A stretch of 64,000 bases of DNA from Nocardia terpenica (GTDB lineage: Bacteria > Actinomycetota > Actinomycetes > Mycobacteriales > Mycobacteriaceae), in contig NZ_JABMCZ010000001.1 of assembly GCF_013186535.1 (NCBI RefSeq), forward strand, positions 682,001-746,000, given 5' to 3'. Below are positions 1 through 7,601 of this stretch, piece after piece (position 1 is the stretch's first letter; every line of letters starts with the position of its first letter). The notes beneath the pieces are model-generated. The model did no database searches. It was given only the letters and a program-made list of their open reading frames with translations, and was not told where the DNA came from. The translations under genes and the position numbers were made by a program.

Positions 1-2
1 TC

Positions 3-551
3 CGCCCCGTCGCCCGCATTGACCAGCTGTCCTACTACCCAGCCCTGACCGAACTACTCGCCACGCTGGTCGGTGCAGGACTGGACAACAGCGTAGTCGC
101 CGACCAGCTCGCAGCCGAGGGCTGGCGCACACCCCGGTTACACGACCGCTTCAACATCGGCGAGATTCAGCACCTGATCCGCCGCCTGGGCCTGCGGCCC
201 GGCCTTGAGCACGACCGCACAAGCGATCGGGGACGTCTCGGCCTCGACCAATGGTGGCTCAGCGCCCTCGCCCGCGAAATCGGCACGCCCACAGTGACTC
301 TCTACAACTGGGTGCGCCGCGGCTGGGCCACCGGCCGCCAGGACAGCCGCCCGCCCTACCGCTGGATCATCACCGCCGATCCGGCCGAGGTCGCACGTCT
401 GCACGCCTTGCACCGGCTCCCACAACCGCCGCCCCTGGATCCCCGACAACCCCACAAACGCCAAAGCTCAACCACCACAAGGAGAACCAGCATCATGAGC
501 AAATCCGATTACACAGATCGCATTGAGAACAACCCACCTCGACGGGGTTGA
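3..551 (+). CDS. C-terminal part of a large recombinase-family protein (5' end outside window)
   Basis: The reading frame is open from the first bases of the window, so the N-terminus lies outside. What remains is a region of about 60 residues followed by a motif near residues 80-110 containing QWWLSALAREIG and TLYNWVRRGW. That matches the helix-turn-helix tail of 'recombinase family' proteins carrying a resolvase-type N-terminal domain; the catalytic domain itself is not visible. The frame runs into a second start, ATG at 495, preceded by an AAGGAG ribosome-binding site. This looks like the beginning of a following gene that is cut off after about 18 codons where the opposite-strand recombinase remnant begins. 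The family call is from memory of this C-terminal pattern and is moderately sure. Confidence 0.55.
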   Translation, partial: RPVARIDQLSYYPALTELLATLVGAGLDNSVVADQLAAEGWRTPRLHDRFNIGEIQHLIRRLGLRPGLEHDRTSDRGRLGLDQWWLSALAREIGTPTVTLYNWVRRGWATGRQDSRPPYRWIITADPAEVARLHALHRLPQPPPLDPRQPHKRQSSTTTRRTSIMSKSDYTDRIENNPPRRG

Positions 552-1075
552 GGTCCGGGCGTAGGCCCGTAGCTGGCCGACCGTGAACCAGTCCCGGTCG
601 GCGACATAGCTGCGTATCCCGAGGCCAGGTGTGTATTCAGGTTTGTCCCAGACCAGCATAACCTTGCTGCCGGTGAGCGTCGGCGAGCAAATCCCGGTAG
701 TTGGTCCACGCGAAACTCTGTCTGGCCGAACGGCTTCGGTCGTAGCAGTGCGGCCGATAGATCAGCCGGGACCAGTCGCCGGGCCGATAGCAACACAGCG
801 CGCTCTTTGACCTCGGCGTATCTGCGTGCATGGGCGACGCAAAGCTGGGCCGACGGCGCGGTCGCATGCAGCCCGCCCTCGCAGCCTTCGACACGGCAAT
901 GCCAACCGTAGGTGGGGTGGTGCGGCGGAAACTCGACCGGTTCCGCCAACAGCCACTCCGGAAACTGCTGACTGACAATGTCGTAGCGGCCATCCGGGCT
1001 CAACCCCAGATACTCGGCCGCCGAGTCCGGAACCGACGTCAACGAGGTGCTCGCAGCGATGTCCGGCGTCGTCAC
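468..1075 (-). pseudogene. Remnant of the second gene of a tyrosine-recombinase pair
   Basis: A GTG start at 1075 has a GGAG site 7 nt upstream and overlaps the stop of the upstream recombinase frame as GTGA, so the two were coupled. The first 100 codons look like real protein, including a Cys-containing stretch (WHCRVEGCEGG). After that the plausible protein sequence jumps between frames: one frame carries RPGDWSRLIYRPH to about 640, another carries VMLVWDKPEYTPGLG from about 660 to 530. The gene is then cut at the junction with the + strand recombinase. Coupled multi-gene tyrosine recombinases of this kind occur in Tn554- or RIT-type elements. That assignment is inferred; the frameshifts are visible. 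Confidence 0.5.
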
Positions 1076-2344
1076 GAGTCGGCTCCGCGGGCCTGGCCCG
1101 GCACCAGAAACGGTTCGGCCGGTGGGCGGGCGCTGGCGTCCCATGCCTGCTGCAGGAATTTCATCGCCTGCCGGTTGGCCGACCGTCCGTAGACGTCGGT
1201 GACCATGGCCGGGCTGGACCAGCCGAACTCCTGGGTCACCAACTCGGCGTTGAAATCCGACTCGGCATAGAGCGCGGGCCGCCGCCTTGTGCCGGAAGGA
1301 ATGCGGAACCAGATGGACATTCAGGCCGGCGCGGGAACAGGCCCGACGCAGCATCTTTCGGACACCGCCCGTGTGCAGTGCCGCGCCAGCGGTGGCGCCG
1401 GTGAGATGGACCAGGATGTGCTCGTGGTCGACCAGGTGCTGGATCGGACCGAACTCGTCGAGCAGATAGGCGTGGAACGTGCTGATCATGTCATTGGAGA
1501 CCGCGCGGAGCACCCCGTCGACGGTGTAACCGTCCCGGGTTGGGGTCGCTGGGGCGTAGGACTTCGCGCAAGCCCGGTTGGGGTTGTCGTTGCGGCCGAC
1601 GACATGAACGTGCGGGTCGGCGCGCTGCCTGCAGGGATGGTTCCGGGTCAGGTGCAGGTCGCAGAACCGTAGCCCGCAGAGCCCGCCGACGCGCAGACCA
1701 CCGTCGTGCAACCAGGTCACGATCATGACGTCCCGGACTGTCGGCAACACTCCCGGCTCGAACAACGCCTCGACGACCTCATCGAGCAGAAACCGACGCT
1801 GACGCGAATCCTTCTGTAGGGCGAGCTGATTCGTCTCGACCGACCGCCGACCACGACGGGCGAAGCTGCGCCCCGAGGTCAACGCCTCGACCAGCTCCGG
1901 CCGAACCTCGCCGGTCACCTGCAGCGACAGATAGTAGGACCTTCACCACCGTCGCGACGTTGCCCGCCGCCGACGTGCCCAGCGGCTTGCGGTCCGGACG
2001 GCGCCAGACCAAGCCATACATACCGTCGGCCTGCCGGTGACGCCATTCATGTAGCGGCGCAGGTCATCGAAGGTCACTGAGTCCGGACTGCGGCTGTTCA
2101 CATGCAGCCAGTTCAGGTGATCGACCAGGCTGTAAGCATAGGTCTCCTGCGTCGACGTCCCGTGCCGGGTGAGCACCGCCAACGACGGCCGGTGCACCTC
2201 ACCGGCCGGAGAGAAGATCCAATGCGACAACCGGCCGTCGGGGTGGCGGACCTTCCGAACGGTGAACCGATCCAGATCCACGACCGCCGACGTGGAGGTG
2301 AGTGTGGCGAATGTAAGCATCAATCCCTGTTCGCCACAGAGCAA
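1072..2344 (-). pseudogene. Frameshifted tyrosine recombinase/integrase
   Basis: Three consecutive frames on the - strand give one integrase. The N-terminal core-binding region (TYAYSLVDHLNWL) lies at 2344-2030. A middle frame (about 2020-1920) carries AAGNVATVVKV. The catalytic region follows with GLRVGGLCGLRF and the HxxR box (VPHSFRHKAAARA, about 1280). The conserved GW...VTDVYGR segment with the nucleophilic Tyr lies in yet another frame (1072-1320). At least two frameshifts near 2020 and 1260 therefore break the gene. The catalytic residues are otherwise present, so the decay is recent or a sequencing error remains possible. It ends coupled to the pseudogene downstream. Confidence 0.65.
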
Positions 2345-2500
2345 TTCAGGGATGGGTACGAATATCGCGGACGCCGGTTACGTGGGGGCTAAGCGACAGA
2401 TGCTCGGGCGAGTGAAACCGGATCTTCTCCGGAAAGCGAATTCTTTTGAGCAACTGAGTATCCGAGGACGGAACAACGCACCGGCATCTCGCCCGACACC

Positions 2501-3178
2501 GTGGAGCGCTCTGCGACACTGGTGTTCGTGCCCGAACTGGACGCCATCTGGCGTGAAGCCGATACCGCGATGCTCCGGTGTCTCGAGCTTGCCCACGAGT
2601 CGTTTCTTTCGCGCGGACTGCCGGTCGGTTCCGTCATCGGCACCGGGGACGGTGAAGAAATCGGGGAAGGTCGCAATCGCGTCTACGATCCTTCCGGCGG
2701 GCCCGACCGGCTGCAGCGCACCTCCATTGCGCATGCCGAGATGAACGCCCTCGCCAGCGTCGATACCACGACCGATTCGAGCAGCCTCACCTTGTGGTCG
2801 TCACATCGGCCGTGTCTGATGTGTGCGGCGGCATGCGAATTCACGGGTGTGGGCAGCGTTGTCTTCATCGCCCCTGACCCTTCAGACGCTGCGGTTGTCC
2901 GAGACCCGGACGGGATCGATCCGGAATGGGTCGTGGTTGTCAACCTGCTGTTCCTGTCTGGCGTGGCCGCGCGTTCGGGTCCGCCGTCGCCGACGATCGC
3001 GCGCGCCCGGTGGAGAGAACCGGAGGTCGTCGCCTTGATGGGGACCGACGCTGACACAGCTCTTCGACAGCAGCCGCTTCGCGCTGCCCTGATCCCGCTA
3101 TGGACGGGCATAACGACGGCAGCGCAGGAGCGCCTCAACCACCATGGGCGCGGTGTCGGTCCATCCCGATCGGTGTAG
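2501..3178 (+). CDS. Nucleoside/cytidine deaminase-like zinc hydrolase
   Basis: The product is 225 aa and of the CMP/dCMP (tRNA-adenosine/guanine) deaminase fold. The zinc signature is complete: HAE at residues 78-80 (His ligand and catalytic Glu) and PCLMC at 104-108 (two Cys ligands). The family deaminates nucleobases or nucleosides, but the substrate cannot be told from the sequence. The start is a GTG at 2501; another GTG at 2528 is equally possible and neither has a strong ribosome-binding site. The gene stands alone between the recombinase remnant and the phosphonate cluster. It could be chromosomal or hitchhiking cargo. It is unlikely to belong to the cluster because 1.1 kb without a confident gene lies between them. 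Confidence 0.75.
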   Translation: MERSATLVFVPELDAIWREADTAMLRCLELAHESFLSRGLPVGSVIGTGDGEEIGEGRNRVYDPSGGPDRLQRTSIAHAEMNALASVDTTTDSSSLTLWSSHRPCLMCAAACEFTGVGSVVFIAPDPSDAAVVRDPDGIDPEWVVVVNLLFLSGVAARSGPPSPTIARARWREPEVVALMGTDADTALRQQPLRAALIPLWTGITTAAQERLNHHGRGVGPSRSV

Positions 3179-3664
3179 TCGATCATCAAGGGCCGGTCTG
3201 TCCGCGTTCCGATCCGCGGATATCACGCAAAGTGTGCCTGATCCAGCATTCGACCGGCATTGACGTTTCGCTCGAAGATGGTCCAGCAGCCTCCAACGCT
3301 CAGCACCATGGTCTGGGGGCCGACACTCTTGCGTGCTGGTGGATCCGGCCGCGAACGCGAAGAGCAGGGAGCCCGAAGAGATAGGGGATACACACAAGAC
3401 TGCTCGGCTGAGGGGTGACGAATGTTTCGCGTCCTGTTCGAGGTGGTCACTCGGAGCGCCGTGCGGACTGACTGGACCATGGGGCGACCGAACCGCGAGC
3501 GGTGATGCCAACAGTCCATGTCATTGATCGCGGGCCAGCGGGGCCGACTGATCCCTCGGAGGTTCAGTGCGACTGAGGTCACTCATCGATCCGGACAAGA
3601 ATTCTCCTGCGATTCTCCGGGTGTGTGACTCGTAGATCGCCGTATAAGGCCAGTTCAACGACAG

Positions 3665-3676
3665 TGATTCTAGAAT
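3665..3676. promoter_or_regulatory. 12-bp perfect palindrome
   Basis: GATTCTAGAATC is its own reverse complement. It sits about 30 bp upstream of the promoter-like elements at 3705-3733, a suitable place for an operator. No known binding protein is assigned. Confidence 0.3.
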
Positions 3677-3704
3677 CAGCGTAGAAACGCTCTCAGAAGT
3701 TCGA

Positions 3705-3733
3705 TTGACATTCCCTGTGATGCGCCTTACATT
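3705..3733 (+). promoter_or_regulatory. Putative sigma-70-type promoter
   Basis: TTGACA at 3705-3710 is a perfect -35 box. A 17-bp spacer separates it from TACATT at 3728-3733 (4 of 6 matches to the -10 consensus). It points towards the phosphonate cluster, but about 600 bp separate it from the regulator gene, so either a long leader or the small frame at 3873 would be transcribed first. Confidence 0.4.
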
Positions 3734-3872
3734 CACCTGAGATGGCACGAGCGGGCGGCGGAAGAAAAGGCTGCACGCGCCGATAGGTGTGCGTGATTCA
3801 AGTTTTCACTCGCTGAAGCTCGCTACATTGTTCCCCTCTGTGTGCTGCTGACCCAATGAAAGGAATTGGGCA

Positions 3873-4094
3873 ATGGGCATGTTGCATAGCTACTCCGCAG
3901 GGCAATTCTTGCCTCGGCCGGATTTTCAGGCCCGTCAAACGATTCGCGACCGCGCGGGTGAGTGCGCTTACAGTAATCATGGATGCCCCTGCGCATTCTC
4001 AACGGATCGACGTATGTATCGGATGATTGCGTATCCTCCGCCCGAACGAGTCGACCTGCGATCTCCTCGCGGAGAAGCGTGGCATGGGGAGTGA
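3873..4094 (+). CDS. Possible small protein of 73 aa, unknown
   Basis: An ATG at 3873 lies 8 nt after AAAGGA and downstream of the promoter-like elements at 3705-3733. The 73-residue product has no recognisable domain, contains three Cys in its middle part and is rich in Arg and Pro. Third-position base use is not clearly that of a gene, so this may be chance. It is listed only because of the start signal and the position. Confidence 0.2.
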   Translation: MGMLHSYSAGQFLPRPDFQARQTIRDRAGECAYSNHGCPCAFSTDRRMYRMIAYPPPERVDLRSPRGEAWHGE

Positions 4095-4328
4095 CTTTAC
4101 ACGCTTTCGGCAGTGTTTGTGCGAGGAGCTGCGCTGTGCCGCACCTGCATATATGCCGGGAGCGCGGTAGAACATTGATTACCTACATGGAGAACGGACG
4201 GGAGTGACCGGGAGTAGCAAGCTGGTTGGCGCGGGTGTTCCGCAGTTCGCCAGCGAGTTTCATATCGGTTCGTGATGCCTTCTGAGCAGAAAACATTATA
4301 ACCGGAATATGCAGGGGGAGAAATCTGC

Positions 4329-5375
4329 ATGAACTTAGATGTAGAAACGTGTAAGGGCTTGAGCGTCGACGAGCCGAATTGTGCAACCCTAATTCGAATA
4401 GATTGGGACCAGGTCCCGATCGCGGATTTGGCACTGGATAAGCTCAAGGGTGTAATGTTTGTCCGTGGTATAGGAACGGATCCCGAGCACGTGAGCAATT
4501 TGTCCGAGGTGCTGGATAACCTTCCACCAATTACTGTTCACTCGGAAACAATGTCCGTGATAGATGGTATGCATAGAGTCGCCGCCGCTAGACTAGGGGG
4601 AAGGTCGGCAGTTCGTGCGCGTATGTTCAACGGAACAGCCGCAGAGGCAATGGTGTTGGCAGTGCAGTTGAATGTTGCTCATGGCCTTCCGCTGACACGG
4701 TCTGACCGCGCAGCTGCCGCAGTGAAGATGATTGATAAATATCCACAATGGTCAAATCGAATGATTGCGACGTACGTTGGCTTGTCGCCCAGCACTATCG
4801 GATCCCTTCGCCCACGTTCGTCTGATCAGATCGATCAGACGAACATCCGTCTCGGACGCGATGGTCGATCGCGACCAACGGATCCCGCCGCAAGCCGGCA
4901 ACGCGTAGTCGAGGTCTTGCGTAGGAGGCCGGCGGCATCTATCCGCGATATCGCGACCGAGGCGGGCGTGTCGGTATCGACAGTCCACGATGTCCGCAAA
5001 CGAATATCCAGCGGCATGGACCCCATCGCTCGCCGATCCCACAAGGCCAAGGGCAACCAGCCTGGTCAGGTATCAGGGCAGAGAGCGGACAAAAATGCCG
5101 CCAATCTCGTAGTCGCGCTGGCAAACGATCCTTCTTTACGGCTCAACGAATTTGGGCGCCAACTCCTCCGATGCTTCCATCTGCACCGAGTCACTTTGAT
5201 GGAACCGAATCGTGCTGCCGAAATGGTTCCGAATCACTGCGTCGGTAAGGTAGCTGAGTTGGCCCGAATCTATGCCAACAGCTGGGCCGATTTGGCGAAC
5301 TTACTCGAATGTCGTATATCGACTGATCAGGCAAGTGCCTTAAAACCGCAGTCGCTTGAGGATAAGCATAGTTGA
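4329..5375 (+). CDS. StrR-family (ParB-like) pathway-specific transcriptional activator
   Basis: The 348-aa protein resembles StrR-type regulators of antibiotic clusters. A ParB N-terminal fold spans about residues 20-110 with the family motif VIDGMHRVAAARL. The conserved AVQLNVAHGLPLTRSDRAAA segment follows, then a helix-turn-helix at about 140-165 (MIATYVGLSPSTI) and a second one near 205-227 (DIATEAGVSVSTV). Such proteins bind inverted repeats and activate their own cluster. The start has GGGGGAG 10 nt upstream. Codon 3 is TTA, a rare Leu codon in high-GC actinomycetes. It is the first gene of the cluster and ends 3 nt before the PEP mutase gene. The C-terminal 100 residues are not recognised. 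Confidence 0.85.
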   Translation: MNLDVETCKGLSVDEPNCATLIRIDWDQVPIADLALDKLKGVMFVRGIGTDPEHVSNLSEVLDNLPPITVHSETMSVIDGMHRVAAARLGGRSAVRARMFNGTAAEAMVLAVQLNVAHGLPLTRSDRAAAAVKMIDKYPQWSNRMIATYVGLSPSTIGSLRPRSSDQIDQTNIRLGRDGRSRPTDPAASRQRVVEVLRRRPAASIRDIATEAGVSVSTVHDVRKRISSGMDPIARRSHKAKGNQPGQVSGQRADKNAANLVVALANDPSLRLNEFGRQLLRCFHLHRVTLMEPNRAAEMVPNHCVGKVAELARIYANSWADLANLLECRISTDQASALKPQSLEDKHS

Positions 5376-5378
5376 AAT

Positions 5379-6395
5379 GTGACTCCAAAGTTTACTGAGT
5401 TCAATGGAAGGACTTTTCAGGTGCCTACCTATTCAACAACAAACGATTTGCGCCGGGCGCGCCTTTCTGGATTGTTAAGCGAAAGAGGCTGCATCCGAGT
5501 TATAGAAGCGCATAATCCAATTTCGGCGATCGTCGCAGAAGGCGCGCATGTCAGCGCCAGCGGACCGTTTTCGGGAGAATTCGATGCGATCTGGTCTAGT
5601 TCTTTGACCGACTCCGCAGTGCGCGGCTTGCCGGATATTGAAATTCTCGATTGGCGTATTCGACTGGCGGCCATCGACGAGATCTTCGCAGTGACGGCCA
5701 AGCCGCTAATCATGGATGGCGATACTGGCGGACTCCCGGAGCATTTTGAGTACACGGTTCGTGAATTAGAGCGACGCGGTGTATCTGCAGTGATCATCGA
5801 AGATAAGCGCGGCCTCAAGCAGAATTCGCTACTTGGTGGATCTCGGTTACAAGAGATGGAAAGTATGGAGCGTTTCTGCGACAAGATACGACGCGGTAAG
5901 GCCACGCAAGTTACGCAAGAATTCCAGATATTCGCGCGCATCGAAAGCCTGATTCTGGGAGAGGGAATGCATTCTGCATTGCAGCGGGCTGATGAATATG
6001 TAAACGCGGGCAGTGACGGGATAATGATCCATAGTCGAGACAAATGTCCAGACGATGTAATGAAGTTCGCGACAGAGTTTCGTAAGACTCACCCTGGAGT
6101 CACGCTGATAGCCGTTCCAACTACGTACAACAGTGTGCATGCGGACGAGCTTGCCGGGGCAGGTTTCAATATCGTCATATACGCCAACCATCTGTTCCGG
6201 TCTTCGATGAAGGCCATGCAAGATGCATGTCGAAGGATCCTCTTGAATGGCAGGACTGCCGAGGTGGAGGAAATTTGTGTCGATCTGGCTGAAATCCTGA
6301 ATCTGGCCCGGCCGGTCATGCCCACAGCGGACCGGCTCAGCGCTGTTCGGACGGGCGAACTCGAAAATATTGACTCCTATCGCCACACTCTATAA
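5379..6395 (+). CDS. pepM: Phosphoenolpyruvate mutase
   Basis: This enzyme converts phosphoenolpyruvate to phosphonopyruvate, creating the C-P bond that commits carbon to phosphonates. The 338 residues carry the hallmark motif EDKRGLKQNSL at 141-151, which separates true PEP mutases from isocitrate-lyase relatives. AHNPISA at 44-50, FDAIWSSSLTDSA at 69-80 and MDGDTGG at 112-118 (metal and phosphoryl binding) also fit. The start used is GTG 5379, 3 nt after the regulator stop; its ribosome-binding site is weak, and GTG 5421 is an alternative. The reaction is unfavourable and needs a pull, supplied here by the decarboxylase at 12746-13945. This gene defines the cluster. Confidence 0.95.
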   Translation: MTPKFTEFNGRTFQVPTYSTTNDLRRARLSGLLSERGCIRVIEAHNPISAIVAEGAHVSASGPFSGEFDAIWSSSLTDSAVRGLPDIEILDWRIRLAAIDEIFAVTAKPLIMDGDTGGLPEHFEYTVRELERRGVSAVIIEDKRGLKQNSLLGGSRLQEMESMERFCDKIRRGKATQVTQEFQIFARIESLILGEGMHSALQRADEYVNAGSDGIMIHSRDKCPDDVMKFATEFRKTHPGVTLIAVPTTYNSVHADELAGAGFNIVIYANHLFRSSMKAMQDACRRILLNGRTAEVEEICVDLAEILNLARPVMPTADRLSAVRTGELENIDSYRHTL

Positions 6396-6468
6396 ATTAA
6401 TTCTGTGGCTGCCACGAGATGTAAGTAGTAGCCATTTTTAGGAATCATCGAAGAAATGGAGAATGGAA

Positions 6469-6621
6469 ATGTCTATCTCTGTTCGCGTCACCGAGGATCG
6501 AGTTATTCTGAGCGAAGACTCGGGTGAGAATGGAAAGCGGCAGGAGATCGGTCCAGTCTGCGCTTCCTTCAAGCAGTTCATTTCGGAGGTTAAGGAAGGA
6601 AAGTACGACAACCTCGTCTAG
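6469..6621 (+). CDS. 50-aa DUF397-like small protein
   Basis: ATG 6469 lies 7 nt after GGAG and encodes 50 residues. The C-terminal half (CASFKQFISEVKEGKYD) follows the DUF397 pattern in which a hydrophobic/aromatic helix ends in VKxGxFD. The N-terminal half gives the usual short beta segments (VRVTEDRVILSE), but the family's WRKSSYS opening is missing. DUF397 proteins usually sit beside DUF5753 helix-turn-helix regulators, as at 32561; here the gene stands between pepM and a dioxygenase, followed at once by a strong hairpin. It may be a regulator partner. A precursor or carrier-peptide role is a more speculative alternative with no direct support. Confidence 0.65.
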   Translation: MSISVRVTEDRVILSEDSGENGKRQEIGPVCASFKQFISEVKEGKYDNLV

Positions 6622-6628
6622 ATAGTCA

Positions 6629-6658
6629 TCGGCTGGGTGGCTCACGCCACCCAGCCGA
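6629..6658 (+). terminator. Strong hairpin after the DUF397-like gene
   Basis: A perfect 12-bp stem (TCGGCTGGGTGG pairing with CCACCCAGCCGA) closes a 6-nt loop, 7 nt after the stop codon. No U-tract follows, so it may be a U-less terminator, an attenuator or an mRNA-stabilising element separating regulator-pepM-peptide from the downstream tailoring genes. Confidence 0.65.
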
Positions 6659-6680
6659 CCCTGGGCGAAGGTTAAAGCGG

Positions 6681-7601
6681 ATGGAGGAATGCATGTTACG
6701 GGCGGGCGTTTCGAATATATCGACGGCATCGACAGCATCGGAGCGCGACTGGCAGCCGCTATCCGATGAACAGTTTTGCAGTTATGAAAAGGACGGATAT
6801 CTACTTCTCCGAAGTGTTTTCAATGAAGCGGAGGTTGAGCTCGGCCTAGCTGTTGTGTCGGATGCCCTGGCTATGCCGCATCCGACAATTGGTCAGCATG
6901 CAAGCTTTGCCGACTACTCTCACACGATCCGAGTTCGTAATGCGGTTGATGGCTTGCCGGGCCTCGACTACTTTCTCGATCATCCACGGCTTGTGGGGCC
7001 ATTAATGACCTTGCTGAACCATAGCGTACATATCTTGGGGACTGAGGTATTTGTCCGCTCCACTCATGCGGATGCTTTGGAGTACTGGCACACCGATGGC
7101 GGCGAATATCTACAGCGTCTGCAGTTGGCCGAAGGCAGCCCGAGCCTTCAAGTTAAAGCACAAATATTTCTCACCGACGTGACAAAATCGAATAGCGGAA
7201 ACTTCTTGCTGATACCAGGGAGCCATCGTAAGATACCCAACTCCCGGAACATGTTATGCTACATGGACGAGCTGGATGAACCACTAAAGCAGGGAATCCT
7301 TCCAGAGGACGCCGTTGAGGTGAAAGCAGCACCTGGCGATGTACTAGTTTTTCCGTATTCGCTATGGCACGCTGTATCGAAAAATGTAGTCCGTACTCGA
7401 AAGACGTTTATATTTAGATATGGAAATTTGTGGCACCGCCCGCATGATTATCTAACTCAACCGCAACGAGTCCTTGACCGTATGTCGCCGCGTTTGCGCC
7501 GTATGTTCGGAGACTTTGGAGATAACGTTCATCCCTCCGACTATTATAAACCTGTCGATCAAGGCGATATAATGGCTCAAGGCGGAAATTATGGCAAGTG
7601 A
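6681..7601 (+). CDS. PhyH-family Fe(II)/2-oxoglutarate-dependent dioxygenase
   Basis: The 306-aa protein is a phytanoyl-CoA-dioxygenase-type non-haem iron oxygenase. The facial triad is visible as H137 and D139 (WHTDGG) and H230 (WHAVSKN), with a 2-oxoglutarate-binding Arg at 238 or 240; FLLIPGSHR at 176-183 is the family strand. Relatives in phosphonate pathways hydroxylate or desaturate phosphonate intermediates, and this one presumably acts on a cluster intermediate, though the substrate is unknown. Two starts are possible: ATG 6681 and ATG 6693. The latter has GGAGGA at ideal spacing and would make codon 2 a TTA. It overlaps the enolase-like gene by 11 bp. Confidence 0.85.
   Translation: MEECMLRAGVSNISTASTASERDWQPLSDEQFCSYEKDGYLLLRSVFNEAEVELGLAVVSDALAMPHPTIGQHASFADYSHTIRVRNAVDGLPGLDYFLDHPRLVGPLMTLLNHSVHILGTEVFVRSTHADALEYWHTDGGEYLQRLQLAEGSPSLQVKAQIFLTDVTKSNSGNFLLIPGSHRKIPNSRNMLCYMDELDEPLKQGILPEDAVEVKAAPGDVLVFPYSLWHAVSKNVVRTRKTFIFRYGNLWHRPHDYLTQPQRVLDRMSPRLRRMFGDFGDNVHPSDYYKPVDQGDIMAQGGNYGK

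Larger units (their letters stand above)
3179..4328. other. 1.15-kb intergenic region upstream of the phosphonate cluster
   Basis: No confident gene was found here. The second half is clearly more AT-rich than the DNA to the left, so the junction of the acquired cluster probably lies within it. It contains a promoter-like pair, a 12-bp palindrome and one possible small reading frame, listed separately. Other open frames are short, overlap one another and resemble no protein I know. Confidence 0.6.

Noticed and set aside
3098..3582. Two overlapping - strand frames after the deaminase gene
   Set aside because: They overlap each other and a + strand frame, have no start signals and resemble no protein.
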